The notes under the pieces were generated by a model. That model saw nothing but the letters and a program-made list of their open reading frames with translations. It did not search any database and was not told where the DNA came from. Both the position numbers and the translations under genes were made by a program. A stretch of 14,931 bases of DNA from Bacteroidales bacterium (GTDB taxonomy: Bacteria; Bacteroidota; Bacteroidia; Bacteroidales; FEN-979): NCBI GenBank assembly GCA_016926765.1, contig JAFGNY010000162.1, positions 1 through 14,931 of the forward strand, written 5' to 3'. The first letter of the stretch is position 1. Each line of letters opens with the position of its first letter. Below, in pieces: positions 1-6,904 of this stretch.

Positions 1-367
1 TGTTCTGGTATTTGACCGTCTTTGATACCCCGATCATAAAGGCAGAAACCTGGGAAAGGATACTGCGTTTCTGAATCTCACGCATGTCGTCCAGGGAGGC
101 CTCCGGCCGCTGGTAATATTTCCACCAAGGGTAGTCTCCCCCCATAGCCCAGGGCCATTTCTGAACAAAAAGGACATTGGTTCCCAGCGAATCGATATTG
201 GTACGGATAGCAATCTCCATCGAATCAAAGATGGTAAATACAGAGATGATGCAAAAAATCCCAATGGTGATGCCAAGCAGGGAGAGAAGGGTGCGTATCT
301 TATTGACGATGATGGCCTGAAAAGCAAAGATCAAGCTTTCCCTGATAAGTCTAAAAATCAACAACAT
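1..367 (-). CDS. ABC transporter permease, MacB/FtsX type (N-terminal part)
   Basis: Only the first 122 codons are present; the gene leaves the window at its left edge. The reading frame from the ATG at 365-367 begins MLLIFRLIRESLIFAFQ and continues with NKIRTLLSLLGITIGIF, the conserved cytoplasmic 'N-K-x-R-T-x-L-S-x-L-G-I-x-I-G' entry into the first transmembrane helix of MacB/FtsX-type permeases (about residues 18-48). The following extracytoplasmic stretch contains VQKWPWAMGGDYPWWKYYQRP, a signature I associate with Bacteroidetes MacB-like permeases. By family it would pair with an ATPase subunit and act in mechanotransmission or export, but the substrate cannot be read from this fragment. 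It is divergent from purH across a 129-bp spacer. No Shine-Dalgarno sequence is visible. Confidence 0.85.
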   Translation of the reverse strand, partial: MLLIFRLIRESLIFAFQAIIVNKIRTLLSLLGITIGIFCIISVFTIFDSMEIAIRTNIDSLGTNVLFVQKWPWAMGGDYPWWKYYQRPEASLDDMREIQKRSILSQVSAFMIGVSKTVKYQN

Positions 368-461
368 TGGTTATATATATTTGAAGAAACAATCAGTAAA
401 GGTAATAAATTTACTTTTCAGAACTCCTTGCTCGTTGATGGTACGTCGATTTTTGGTAACA

Positions 462-490
462 TTGCATCCAAACGTGTATAAATAAGTTTG
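462..490 (+). promoter_or_regulatory. Putative purH-mreBCD promoter
   Basis: TAAGTTTG at 483-490 matches the Bacteroidetes -7 consensus TAnnTTTG. A TTG at 462-464 lies 18 nt upstream as a weak -33 element. The box ends only 6 nt before the purH ATG at 497, so the transcript could be nearly leaderless. This is inferred from consensus only. Confidence 0.45.
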
Positions 491-496
491 TTGAAT

Positions 497-2023
497 ATGG
501 TCGACCAGCTAAAAATTAAATCGGTTCTCATTTCAGTCTACTCGAAAGAGGGGATCAGCGATCTGGCGAAGCTTCTGCTCAGTCTCGATGTGGAAATACT
601 CTCTACCGGAGGAACGTACAGCTACCTGAAAAGCCAGGGAATTCCGGCAACACCGATCGAAGAGATCACATCCTATCCATCCATCCTGGGAGGCCGGGTG
701 AAGACGCTTCATCCCAAAATTTTTGGGGGCATTCTGTGGAGACGTGACGAACTGGCCGATGCGGAAGACATCACACGTTATGAAATTCCCTCTGTGGATA
801 TGGTGATCGTCGACCTTTATCCGTTTGAGAAAACAGTGGCCAGTACAAATGATGAAACCGAAATCATTGAAAAAATTGATATCGGAGGCATCTCCCTGAT
901 CAGAGCTGCAGCGAAAAACTACAAACACGTACTGGTGGTTCCTTCTGCCGGATTTTATTCCAGGGTATCGGAACTTCTGAAGGCATCAAATGGATTTACA
1001 ACACTGGAAGAACGTAAACTTTTTGCTTCCAGCGCCTTCGAAATCTCGTCGCACTACGATACAGAAATCTTCAGGTTTTTCAACCGGGAATTCAACAAAC
1101 CGGTATTTAAACAAAGTTTATCAGAACATACTCTTTTACGGTATGGTGAAAATCCACATCAGCCCGGGATATTTTACGGTAACTTGCATGAGATTTTTGA
1201 CCAGGTTCATGGCAAAGAACTATCTTACAACAACCTTGTTGATATTGAAGCCGCAATCCAGTTGATCGATGAATTCATGGATCCTACTGTGGTGATTATC
1301 AAACATACGAATCCCTGTGGCGTTGCAACGCGTAAAAATCTTTCCGACGCATGGAAAGACGCACTTGCCTGTGATCCGGTCTCTGCCTTCGGGGGAATCA
1401 TCAGCATGAACAGACCTGTTGACCTGGAAAGTGCAAAAGAGATCAATAAACTGTTTTTCGAGATCATTATCGCAGGAGACTATGCGATTGAAGCATTGGA
1501 ACTGCTTAAGTCTAAGAAAAATAGAATAATTTTGCGCAGGAAACCATACCATTTCGCCGAATGGCAGTTCAAATCCCTTCTTAATGGGGTAATTGAACAG
1601 AAAAAAGATCTGAAAACAGAGCAGGAAGAGGAGTTCAGGTATGTGACAAAAAAACACCCCTCTCCTACGGAGATTCCGGATCTGCTATTTGCCAACAGGA
1701 TTGTTAAACACCTGAAATCCAATACAATCGTTCTGGCAAAGAACCAGCAATTGATTGGTTGTGGCAATGGGCAGACATCCCGGGTGGATGCGCTGAAACA
1801 GGCTGTACTGAAAGCAGAAGTGTTTGGGTTTGATACCCAAGGCGCCGTAATGGCTTCCGATGCCTTTTTTCCTTTTGCCGATTCGGTGGAAATTGCCGGC
1901 AAAGCGGGGATCAAAGCCGTGATTCAACCGGGTGGATCGATCAGGGACAACGATTCGGTCCAGTACTGTGATGAACATGATATGTCAATGGTTTTCACAG
2001 GAATACGTCATTTTAAACATTAA
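497..2023 (+). CDS. purH: Bifunctional AICAR formyltransferase / IMP cyclohydrolase PurH
   Basis: This enzyme catalyses the last two steps of de novo IMP synthesis in the cytoplasm: formylation of AICAR with 10-formyl-THF, then ring closure. The 508-residue protein has the family's normal length. The N-terminal MGS-like cyclohydrolase domain (about 1-190) shows STGGTYSYL, GGRVKTLHPKIFGGIL and DIGGISLIRAAAKN. The C-terminal transformylase domain shows LRYGENPHQ, the catalytic KHTNPCG (residues 269-275), DPVSAFGGII, SDAFFPFADSVEIA and QPGGSIRDNDSV. ATG 497 is preferred over the in-frame TTG codons at 488 and 491, because those fall inside or against the -7 promoter box and add nothing conserved. 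mreB follows after 15 nt, so the genes are probably cotranscribed. Confidence 0.97.
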   Translation: MVDQLKIKSVLISVYSKEGISDLAKLLLSLDVEILSTGGTYSYLKSQGIPATPIEEITSYPSILGGRVKTLHPKIFGGILWRRDELADAEDITRYEIPSVDMVIVDLYPFEKTVASTNDETEIIEKIDIGGISLIRAAAKNYKHVLVVPSAGFYSRVSELLKASNGFTTLEERKLFASSAFEISSHYDTEIFRFFNREFNKPVFKQSLSEHTLLRYGENPHQPGIFYGNLHEIFDQVHGKELSYNNLVDIEAAIQLIDEFMDPTVVIIKHTNPCGVATRKNLSDAWKDALACDPVSAFGGIISMNRPVDLESAKEINKLFFEIIIAGDYAIEALELLKSKKNRIILRRKPYHFAEWQFKSLLNGVIEQKKDLKTEQEEEFRYVTKKHPSPTEIPDLLFANRIVKHLKSNTIVLAKNQQLIGCGNGQTSRVDALKQAVLKAEVFGFDTQGAVMASDAFFPFADSVEIAGKAGIKAVIQPGGSIRDNDSVQYCDEHDMSMVFTGIRHFKH

Positions 2024-2038
2024 AACGAAGAAATTACT

Positions 2039-3052
2039 ATGGGGTTATTTACAAAGGAGATTGCTATTGACCTGGGTACTGCCAATACGATTATTATTTA
2101 CAATGATAAAGTGGTGGTTGACGAGCCCTCTATTGTCGCCATGGAAAGAAGCACAGGCAAAATACTTGCCGTAGGTAAGAGAGCTCAGATGATGCATGGA
2201 AAGACGCATGAGAATATCAAAACGATCAGGCCACTCCGGGGTGGTGTCATTGCTGATTTTCAGGCCGCAGAACATATGATCAGGGCAATGATCAAGATGA
2301 TTGAGGTGAGGAAATCCTGGTTTCCTCCCGCACTCAAAATGGTCATCTGTATTCCATCTGGAATAACGGAAGTGGAAGAGCGGGCTGTGAAGGATTCGGC
2401 CGAACAGGCCGGGGCCAAAGAGGTCAGATTAATTCATGAACCGATGGCCGCAGCGATCGGAATCGGGATCGATGTGTTGGAACCCATTGGAAACATGGTC
2501 ATTGATATTGGCGGGGGTACAAGCGAAATAGCCGTTATTGCTTTAGGGGGAATCGTCAACAATAAATCGATCCGGATTGCAGGAGACGAATTTAATTCCG
2601 ATATCGAGGAATATATGCGGAAACAGCATAATATCAATGTTGGAGAGCGTACTGCCGAACGGATTAAAATTGAGGTAGGAGCCGCCCTCCCCGACATCGA
2701 TAATCCTCCTGAAGAGTATGCTGTTCATGGCCGTGACCTGTTGACAGGAATCCCTAAGGAGGTCATTGTGAACCATGCTGAAATCGCCCATTCACTTGAC
2801 AAATCAATCGCTAAAATAGAAGCGGCTGTGTTGAATGCTCTTGAAATGACCCCTCCCGAACTGGCTTCCGATATCTTTGAAACAGGGATTTATCTCACCG
2901 GGGGCGGAGCCCTGCTTCGGGGATTGGATAAGCGGTTGCATCTGAAGACGAAATTAAAGGTGTATGTAGCTGAAGACCCATTGAGGGCCGTAGCAAGGGG
3001 AACAGGAATTGCCCTGAAAAACTTTGATAAGTTTACCTTCCTGATCAAGTAA
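2039..3052 (+). CDS. mreB: Rod shape-determining protein MreB (actin homologue)
   Basis: This is the bacterial actin that polymerises under the inner membrane and directs lateral-wall synthesis. The protein is 337 residues, the usual MreB length. Actin-fold nucleotide motifs are intact: phosphate-1 IAIDLGTANT (residues 9-17), phosphate-2 VIDIGGGTSEIAV in the middle of the protein, and the adenosine motif TGGGALLRGLDKRL near the C-terminus. IHEPMAAAIGIGIDV is also typical. It begins 15 nt after purH and ends 8 nt before mreC, so it is the second gene of a purH-mreBCD transcription unit. The ATG at 2039 lacks a clear ribosome-binding site, as is normal for Bacteroidetes. Confidence 0.97.
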   Translation: MGLFTKEIAIDLGTANTIIIYNDKVVVDEPSIVAMERSTGKILAVGKRAQMMHGKTHENIKTIRPLRGGVIADFQAAEHMIRAMIKMIEVRKSWFPPALKMVICIPSGITEVEERAVKDSAEQAGAKEVRLIHEPMAAAIGIGIDVLEPIGNMVIDIGGGTSEIAVIALGGIVNNKSIRIAGDEFNSDIEEYMRKQHNINVGERTAERIKIEVGAALPDIDNPPEEYAVHGRDLLTGIPKEVIVNHAEIAHSLDKSIAKIEAAVLNALEMTPPELASDIFETGIYLTGGGALLRGLDKRLHLKTKLKVYVAEDPLRAVARGTGIALKNFDKFTFLIK

Positions 3053-3060
3053 TAGGTTAT

Positions 3061-3888
3061 ATGCGAAATCTCTTTCTTTTCTTCAGGAAACACTATTTCA
3101 TTTTTCTTTTCCTGGCACTGGAGATGATTTCACTCGTCCTGTTTTTTCGGTTCAATAAATACCAAAATGCTGTGATGTTCAAATGGACCTCCGGCATCTC
3201 GGGAGGGATTCATTCTGTATACCGTGATATTTCCGAGTATTTTTCACTGAAGGAAGCAAATTTCATCCTGGGCGAAGAAAATGCCGCACTTCACGCACGG
3301 ATGCCGGAGGCAATTTACCTTTCTGACACTGCCATGTTTTCACGAAACGACACTCTCTTCCAATCCGAATACCGGTTTATCAATGCCCGGGTAATCAGCA
3401 ATACGACAAATCAACGGAACAACTTTCTGATGATCAGCAAAGGAAGGCTTCAGGGGGTAGAACCCCATATGGGTGTAATCACCGGAAATAAAATCGTAGG
3501 ACAGGTTGTGAATGTCTCTTCACATTTCAGCTGGGTTCTCTCTATGCTTCATTCGGAAAGCAAAATATCCGCCAGGTTTATGAAAAATAATCAGATGATC
3601 AGTGTAGAATGGCCCGGTGGAGATTACAAAAAGGGTGTCGTCAGGGAAATTCCAAAACATCTTCAGGTAATTCCGGGAGATACGGTAGTGACCAGTGGAA
3701 ATTCAGAAGTTTTTCCCAATGGCATCCTGATCGGGATCATAGATAACCTGACCATCCGGGACAATGAAAATTTCAACACGGCCACATTGACTTTTTTAAC
3801 GGATTTTAACAGCCTCGGATACGTGGAGGTGGTTGTAGATATGTTTCGGTCCGAGAAAGAACAACTGAAAGCATCATTCAGAGAATAA
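3061..3888 (+). CDS. mreC: Rod shape-determining protein MreC
   Basis: MreC is a bitopic membrane protein that links MreB to periplasmic wall-synthesis enzymes. The 275-residue sequence has a single transmembrane helix at about residues 12-29 (hydrophobic, followed by RFNKYQ) and then a short helical dimerisation region (about 55-80, SLKEANFILGEENAAL). The rest is a periplasmic beta domain with family motifs: RVISN, NNFLMISKGRLQGVEPHMGVI, KIVGQVVNVSSHFSWVLSML, IPGDTVVTSGNSEVFPNGILIG. It lies 8 nt after mreB, and its stop TAA shares one base with the mreD start (TAATG), which suggests translational coupling. Confidence 0.95.
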   Translation: MRNLFLFFRKHYFIFLFLALEMISLVLFFRFNKYQNAVMFKWTSGISGGIHSVYRDISEYFSLKEANFILGEENAALHARMPEAIYLSDTAMFSRNDTLFQSEYRFINARVISNTTNQRNNFLMISKGRLQGVEPHMGVITGNKIVGQVVNVSSHFSWVLSMLHSESKISARFMKNNQMISVEWPGGDYKKGVVREIPKHLQVIPGDTVVTSGNSEVFPNGILIGIIDNLTIRDNENFNTATLTFLTDFNSLGYVEVVVDMFRSEKEQLKASFRE

Positions 3889-4409
3889 TGACCAATCTGA
3901 TCCTGCGAAATAGTGTCCGCTTTGTGTTTTTAGTCCTGTTTCAGGTCCTGATCCTGAATCATATTAACCTGGGGGGCTTTACCAATCCCTATTTTTATAT
4001 CTATTTCATACTGCTTCTGCCGTTTGCCACCCCCCGATGGCTGATGTTGTTACTGGCTTTTTTCCTGGGAATCTCAATCGATCTCTTCACCAATACTTAT
4101 GGTTTAAATGCTGCCGCCACCCTCTTTATGGCCTTTTCCCGTCCCTATGTTATTCGTTTAATTTCAAGGGAGCCAGAGGAGACATTTGGTATTCAGCCTT
4201 CTCTCAGAAGCGAAGGATTTAAATGGTTCTTTTTTTATTCACTCATCCTTGTACTGCTTCACCATACTACGCTTTTTTATCTGGAGATCTTTCGTTTTAC
4301 TGAATTTTTCCATACGCTCCTCCGCGTGATCACCAGTACAGCATTTACACTGGTTCTCATCTTCCTCAGTGAGATTATTTTTCATTTCAAGGGCAGGGAG
4401 AGATGGTAG
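3888..4409 (+). CDS. mreD: Rod shape-determining protein MreD
   Basis: This small polytopic inner-membrane protein of the elongasome has 173 residues. Hydrophobic segments are visible at about residues 10-26, 35-47, 50-68, 110-130 and 143-165. The sequence GISIDLFTNTYGLNAAATLFMAFSRP matches the conserved MreD core (G-x-x-x-D-x-x-x-x-x-x-G-L-x-A). The start overlaps the mreC stop by one base. MreD diverges fast, so the assignment rests on length, topology and position after mreC as much as on sequence. The gene is followed not by mrdA/rodA but by a hairpin and a convergent tRNA-Cys gene. Confidence 0.9.
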   Translation: MTNLILRNSVRFVFLVLFQVLILNHINLGGFTNPYFYIYFILLLPFATPRWLMLLLAFFLGISIDLFTNTYGLNAAATLFMAFSRPYVIRLISREPEETFGIQPSLRSEGFKWFFFYSLILVLLHHTTLFYLEIFRFTEFFHTLLRVITSTAFTLVLIFLSEIIFHFKGRERW

Positions 4410-4434
4410 GAAAGAAGGCATCCGGAAACCGAAA

Positions 4435-4474
4435 CGAAACAACCCGTCAGATATTAACTAACGGGTTGTGTTCG
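4435..4474 (-). terminator. Hairpin terminator after tRNA-Cys, possibly shared with mreD
   Basis: The 5' arm CGAAACAACCCGT (4435-4447) pairs with the 3' arm at 4461-4474. This gives 13 base pairs with one bulged G (4470) and a 13-nt loop. On the minus strand it is followed by a moderately T-rich stretch, and on the plus strand by none, so it best fits termination of folB/tRNA-Cys. It lies 25 nt after the mreD stop and could also block read-through from that side. Confidence 0.6.
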
Positions 4475-4481
4475 TCCGGTG

Positions 4482-4552
4482 AGGTCTCGAGCGGATTCGA
4501 ACCGCTGTAAACGGTTTTGCAGACCGGCGCCTAGCCACTCGGCCACGAGACC
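4482..4552 (-). tRNA. tRNA-Cys(GCA)
   Basis: The 71-nt cloverleaf reads 5' from 4552. The acceptor stem GGTCTCG/CGAGACC pairs perfectly, and the D arm contains GCCGAGTGGCTAGGC. The anticodon loop is CTGCAAA with anticodon GCA (complement of 4518-4520). The T arm AGCGG-TTCGAAT-CCGCT is perfect. The discriminator is U, as expected for bacterial tRNA-Cys. The 3' CCA is not encoded (the genomic sequence after the discriminator is CAC), so it must be added by a nucleotidyltransferase. The base pair at 27-43 looks like a C-U mismatch. Confidence 0.96.
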
Positions 4553-4563
4553 AGTTGGGAAGG

Positions 4564-4594
4564 CAAAAATAAAAAAAATCAGCGAGTCAGCACA
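4564..4594 (-). promoter_or_regulatory. Putative tRNA-Cys promoter
   Basis: On the minus strand, TATTTTTG (complement of 4564-4571) matches TAnnTTTG. It ends 11 nt before the mature tRNA 5' end, almost the same spacing as the tRNA-Gln promoter. TGTG (complement of 4591-4594), 19 nt upstream, is a 3-of-4 match to the -33 TTTG and lies within the last codons of folB. Confidence 0.5.
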
Positions 4595-4929
4595 CAGGCA
4601 ATCTGTTTTACCTTTCCCCCTAGAGGTGGATTGACTTTGGAAACGGTTATTTTAAGCGAAGTGATTTCCGGATACGCCGTTGCAATGCCATCCAGGATAC
4701 GCCTGCCAACATGTTCAAGCAATCTGGATTTCTGCTCCATTTCGTGCCTTACCAAACCATAAACAGACTGGTAATTCACAGTATCTTCCAAATGGTCTGT
4801 AACTTCCGCTTTAGCGGTATCCGTTTCCAGTTCAACATCCACTATAAACCGGGATCCGATTACCTGCTCTTCCTGGAAACATCCATGGTAAGCAAAAAAC
4901 TCCATTCCTTCCAGTATGATTTTACCCAT
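4579..4929 (-). CDS. folB: Dihydroneopterin aldolase
   Basis: FolB splits 7,8-dihydroneopterin into 6-hydroxymethyl-dihydropterin and glycolaldehyde in tetrahydrofolate synthesis. It forms a cytoplasmic oligomer. The 116-residue length is typical. Visible family features are LEGMEFFAYHGCFQEEQVIG (residues 6-25, with the conserved YHG and the glutamates after it), the segment VNYQSVYGLV (51-60), LLEHVGRRILDGI, and the catalytic lysine K98 in VSKVNPPL. It is divergent from glnS across 106 bp and upstream of tRNA-Cys, 26 nt away on the same strand. Confidence 0.95.
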   Translation of the reverse strand: MGKIILEGMEFFAYHGCFQEEQVIGSRFIVDVELETDTAKAEVTDHLEDTVNYQSVYGLVRHEMEQKSRLLEHVGRRILDGIATAYPEITSLKITVSKVNPPLGGKVKQIACVLTR

Positions 4930-4947
4930 GGCTTCGTTTTCAACGTA

Positions 4948-4955
4948 CGAAAGTA
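4948..4955 (-). promoter_or_regulatory. Weak candidate -7 box for folB
   Basis: TACTTTCG on the minus strand (complement of 4948-4955) matches TAnnTTTG in all but one fixed position. It lies 18 nt before the folB ATG. No convincing -33 TTTG is seen, so support is weak. Confidence 0.3.
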
Positions 4956-4998
4956 GGAAATTCCCCCGGAACCAGCCCGGCAGTTACTTAAAATTCTG

Positions 4999-5006
4999 TA
5001 AGTTTG
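4999..5006 (+). promoter_or_regulatory. Putative glnS -7 promoter box
   Basis: TAAGTTTG at 4999-5006 is a full match to TAnnTTTG and is identical to the box in front of purH. It would give a leader of roughly 20-25 nt before the ATG at 5036. The -33 region has no clear TTTG. Confidence 0.45.
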
Positions 5007-5035
5007 CCGATTAATTCGAATTTAGTTCGTAGTGT

Positions 5036-6739
5036 ATGAGCGAAACCCAAACCAGGAAGAATGAGAAACCTGCAAGATCACTCAATTTTATTGAAGAGAT
5101 CATCGAGGAAGATATCAGGAAAGGTAAAAATGACGGACGTGTACATACACGTTTTCCTCCCGAACCCAACGGATATCTGCATATTGGTCATGCCAAATCG
5201 ATCTGTCTGAATTTTGGCCTTGCAGAAAAGTATCACGGGATAACCAACCTGCGGTTTGATGATACCAATCCGATTAAAGAAGAGGTGGAGTATGTAGATT
5301 CGATTCTGGAAGATGTTCGCTGGCTTGGATTTGACTGGGAAAAACGTCTCTACTATGCCTCCGATTATTTTGAGCAGCTTTTTGAATATGCTGTGATCCT
5401 GATAAAAAAAGGAATGGCTTATGTCTGTGACATGCCAGCCGAGGAGATCAGTGCTTCACGGGGCACGCCAACGAGGCCGGGAAAAGAGAGCCCGTTCAGA
5501 AACCGGACTGTTGAAGAGAATCTCGCTCTTTTTATGCGGATGCGTGCAGGCGAATTCCCGGATGGCGCCAGGGTGTTGCGTGCGAAAATCGACATGACTT
5601 CCCCCAATATGCACATGCGAGACCCAGTTCTATACAGGATCATTCACACCTCTCACCACCGGACTGGAAATAAATGGTGTATCTATCCTATGTATGATTT
5701 CGCTCATGGACAGTCAGATTCTATCGAACACATTACCCACTCTATCTGCACCCTTGAATTCGAGGTACACCGTCCTCTTTACGACTGGCTGATTCGGGAA
5801 ATCGGTATCTATGCTCCCCGGCAAATAGAATTTGCCCGGCTGAATCTCAGCTATACGGTGATGAGCAAGCGAAAACTCCTGGAGCTGGTCAAAGAAAACT
5901 ATGTCAAAGGCTGGGACGATCCGCGCATGCCTACCATCTCCGGACTGAGAAGACGAGGGTATACACCTGATTCAATCCGCAATTTTGCCGAAATCATTGG
6001 CGTGGCAAAGCGCGACAATGTGATCGATGTCAGCCTGTTGGAGTTTTGTATCCGGGAAGACCTGAACAAACGGGCAAACCGGGTGATGGGGGTGATCAAC
6101 CCGGTGAAGATCATCATTGATAATTACCCTGAGACCCTTGTGGAGGAGATGGAAGCAGCAAATAATCCCGAAAATCCGGACGCCGGAATCCGGAAAGTTC
6201 CTTTTACCCGTGAACTTTTTATCGAACGGGAAGATTTCCTGGAAGATCCTCCGAAACAATTTTTCAGACTGGCGCCAGGACGGGAAGTCCGGCTTCGCGC
6301 AGCCTATATCATCAAATGTGAAAGGGTGGAAAAAGACTCTGTTACACAGGCAGTCACCGCCATCCATTGTACCTATGATCTCAACACTAAAAGCGGAATG
6401 CCCGATAGCAACCGGAAAGTCAAGGGAACCCTTCACTGGGTGTCGGCGCCCCATGCCGTTGAAGTGGATGTGCGCCTCTATGACAGACTATTTGTAGTGC
6501 CCGATCCAGATAATGCGGAAGAGGGTAAAAGCTTCAAAGATTACCTGAACCCCGATTCCCTGAAAGAGGTAAAAGGGTACCTGGAGCCATCTATCCGATT
6601 GGCCAAATCAGGAGATAGATATCAATTGGAAAGGTTAGGCTATTTTTCAGTGGACCCCGATTCAACCGAAAAACGTCTTGTGATCAACAGAATTGTTCCG
6701 CTGAAAGACTCCTGGGCGAAGACGGAGAAAAAAAATTAA
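5036..6739 (+). CDS. glnS: Glutaminyl-tRNA synthetase
   Basis: GlnRS charges tRNA-Gln with glutamine in the cytoplasm (class Ib). The 567-residue protein has the usual length and no added YqeY domain. Class I signatures are in place: PPEPNGYLHIGHAKS with HIGH at residues 49-52, and the KMSKS equivalent VMSKR at 275-279. GlnRS-specific stretches include RFDDTNPIKEEVEYVDSI, YPMYDFAHGQSDSIEHITHS, CTLEFEVHRPLYDWL and GWDDPRMPTISGLRRRGYTP. The C-terminal anticodon-binding beta-barrels are complete through NRIVPLKDSW. The gene encoding its cognate tRNA-Gln begins 42 nt after its stop codon. Confidence 0.97.
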   Translation: MSETQTRKNEKPARSLNFIEEIIEEDIRKGKNDGRVHTRFPPEPNGYLHIGHAKSICLNFGLAEKYHGITNLRFDDTNPIKEEVEYVDSILEDVRWLGFDWEKRLYYASDYFEQLFEYAVILIKKGMAYVCDMPAEEISASRGTPTRPGKESPFRNRTVEENLALFMRMRAGEFPDGARVLRAKIDMTSPNMHMRDPVLYRIIHTSHHRTGNKWCIYPMYDFAHGQSDSIEHITHSICTLEFEVHRPLYDWLIREIGIYAPRQIEFARLNLSYTVMSKRKLLELVKENYVKGWDDPRMPTISGLRRRGYTPDSIRNFAEIIGVAKRDNVIDVSLLEFCIREDLNKRANRVMGVINPVKIIIDNYPETLVEEMEAANNPENPDAGIRKVPFTRELFIEREDFLEDPPKQFFRLAPGREVRLRAAYIIKCERVEKDSVTQAVTAIHCTYDLNTKSGMPDSNRKVKGTLHWVSAPHAVEVDVRLYDRLFVVPDPDNAEEGKSFKDYLNPDSLKEVKGYLEPSIRLAKSGDRYQLERLGYFSVDPDSTEKRLVINRIVPLKDSWAKTEKKN

Positions 6740-6771
6740 TTTGTGTAATTTTTCAGACTCTCGTATCTTTG
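6740..6771 (+). promoter_or_regulatory. Bacteroidetes-type promoter of tRNA-Gln
   Basis: TTTG at 6740-6743 (starting directly after the glnS stop codon), a 20-nt spacer, and TATCTTTG at 6764-6771 fit the full -33/-7 consensus TTTG-N(about 20)-TAnnTTTG. The mature tRNA begins 10 nt downstream. This is the best promoter in the window. Confidence 0.75.
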
Positions 6772-6781
6772 CACCCCAAAT

Positions 6782-6854
6782 TGTCCGATGGTGTAACTGG
6801 CAACACGTCTGATTCTGGATCAGAAGAGTCCAGGTTCGAAACCTGGTCGGACAA
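6782..6854 (+). tRNA. tRNA-Gln(CTG)
   Basis: The 73-nt cloverleaf has acceptor stem TGTCCGA/TCGGACA (6782-6788 and 6847-6853, perfect, with a weak U-A first pair typical of tRNA-Gln) and D arm GTG-TAACTGGCAA-CAC. The anticodon arm is TCTGA-TTCTGGA-TCAGA with anticodon CTG at 6815-6817, reading CAG. The T arm is CCAGG-TTCGAAA-CCTGG, and the discriminator is A6854. The CCA end is not encoded. The gene sits directly downstream of glnS. Confidence 0.96.
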
Positions 6855-6861
6855 CAGAGGT

Positions 6862-6904
6862 AATAACACCAGGGTCAACGAACGTATTGACCCTGGTTGT
6901 TATT
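6862..6904. terminator. Bidirectional terminator between tRNA-Gln and gltX
   Basis: CCAGGGTCAA (6869-6878) pairs perfectly with TTGACCCTGG (6887-6896) around an 8-nt loop. The stem extends outward as AATAACA (6862-6868) with TGTTATT (6898-6904), with T6897 bulged: 17 base pairs in total. Both flanks are A/T-rich, so it can serve transcripts from either side. The right arm contains the gltX stop codon (complement of 6900-6902). Confidence 0.8.

Noticed and set aside
34..327. A 97-codon minus-strand frame near the left edge
   Set aside because: It is out of frame with the recognisable MacB-type permease frame on the same strand, which has family motifs.
371..380. Short TA repeat (TATATATAT)
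   Set aside because: It is too short to be a meaningful repeat and is typical of AT-rich intergenic DNA.
397..404. TACCTTTA on the minus strand as a -7 box for the permease gene
   Set aside because: It misses the conserved final G, and no -33 TTTG is found at the right distance.
488..496. TTG starts for purH at 488 and 491
   Set aside because: They lie in or next to the -7 box; ATG 497 gives the normal PurH N-terminus.
4569..4579. The T-run after folB (minus strand) as an intrinsic terminator
   Set aside because: No stable hairpin precedes it, and it overlaps the tRNA-Cys promoter box; folB more likely reads on to the hairpin at 4435-4474.
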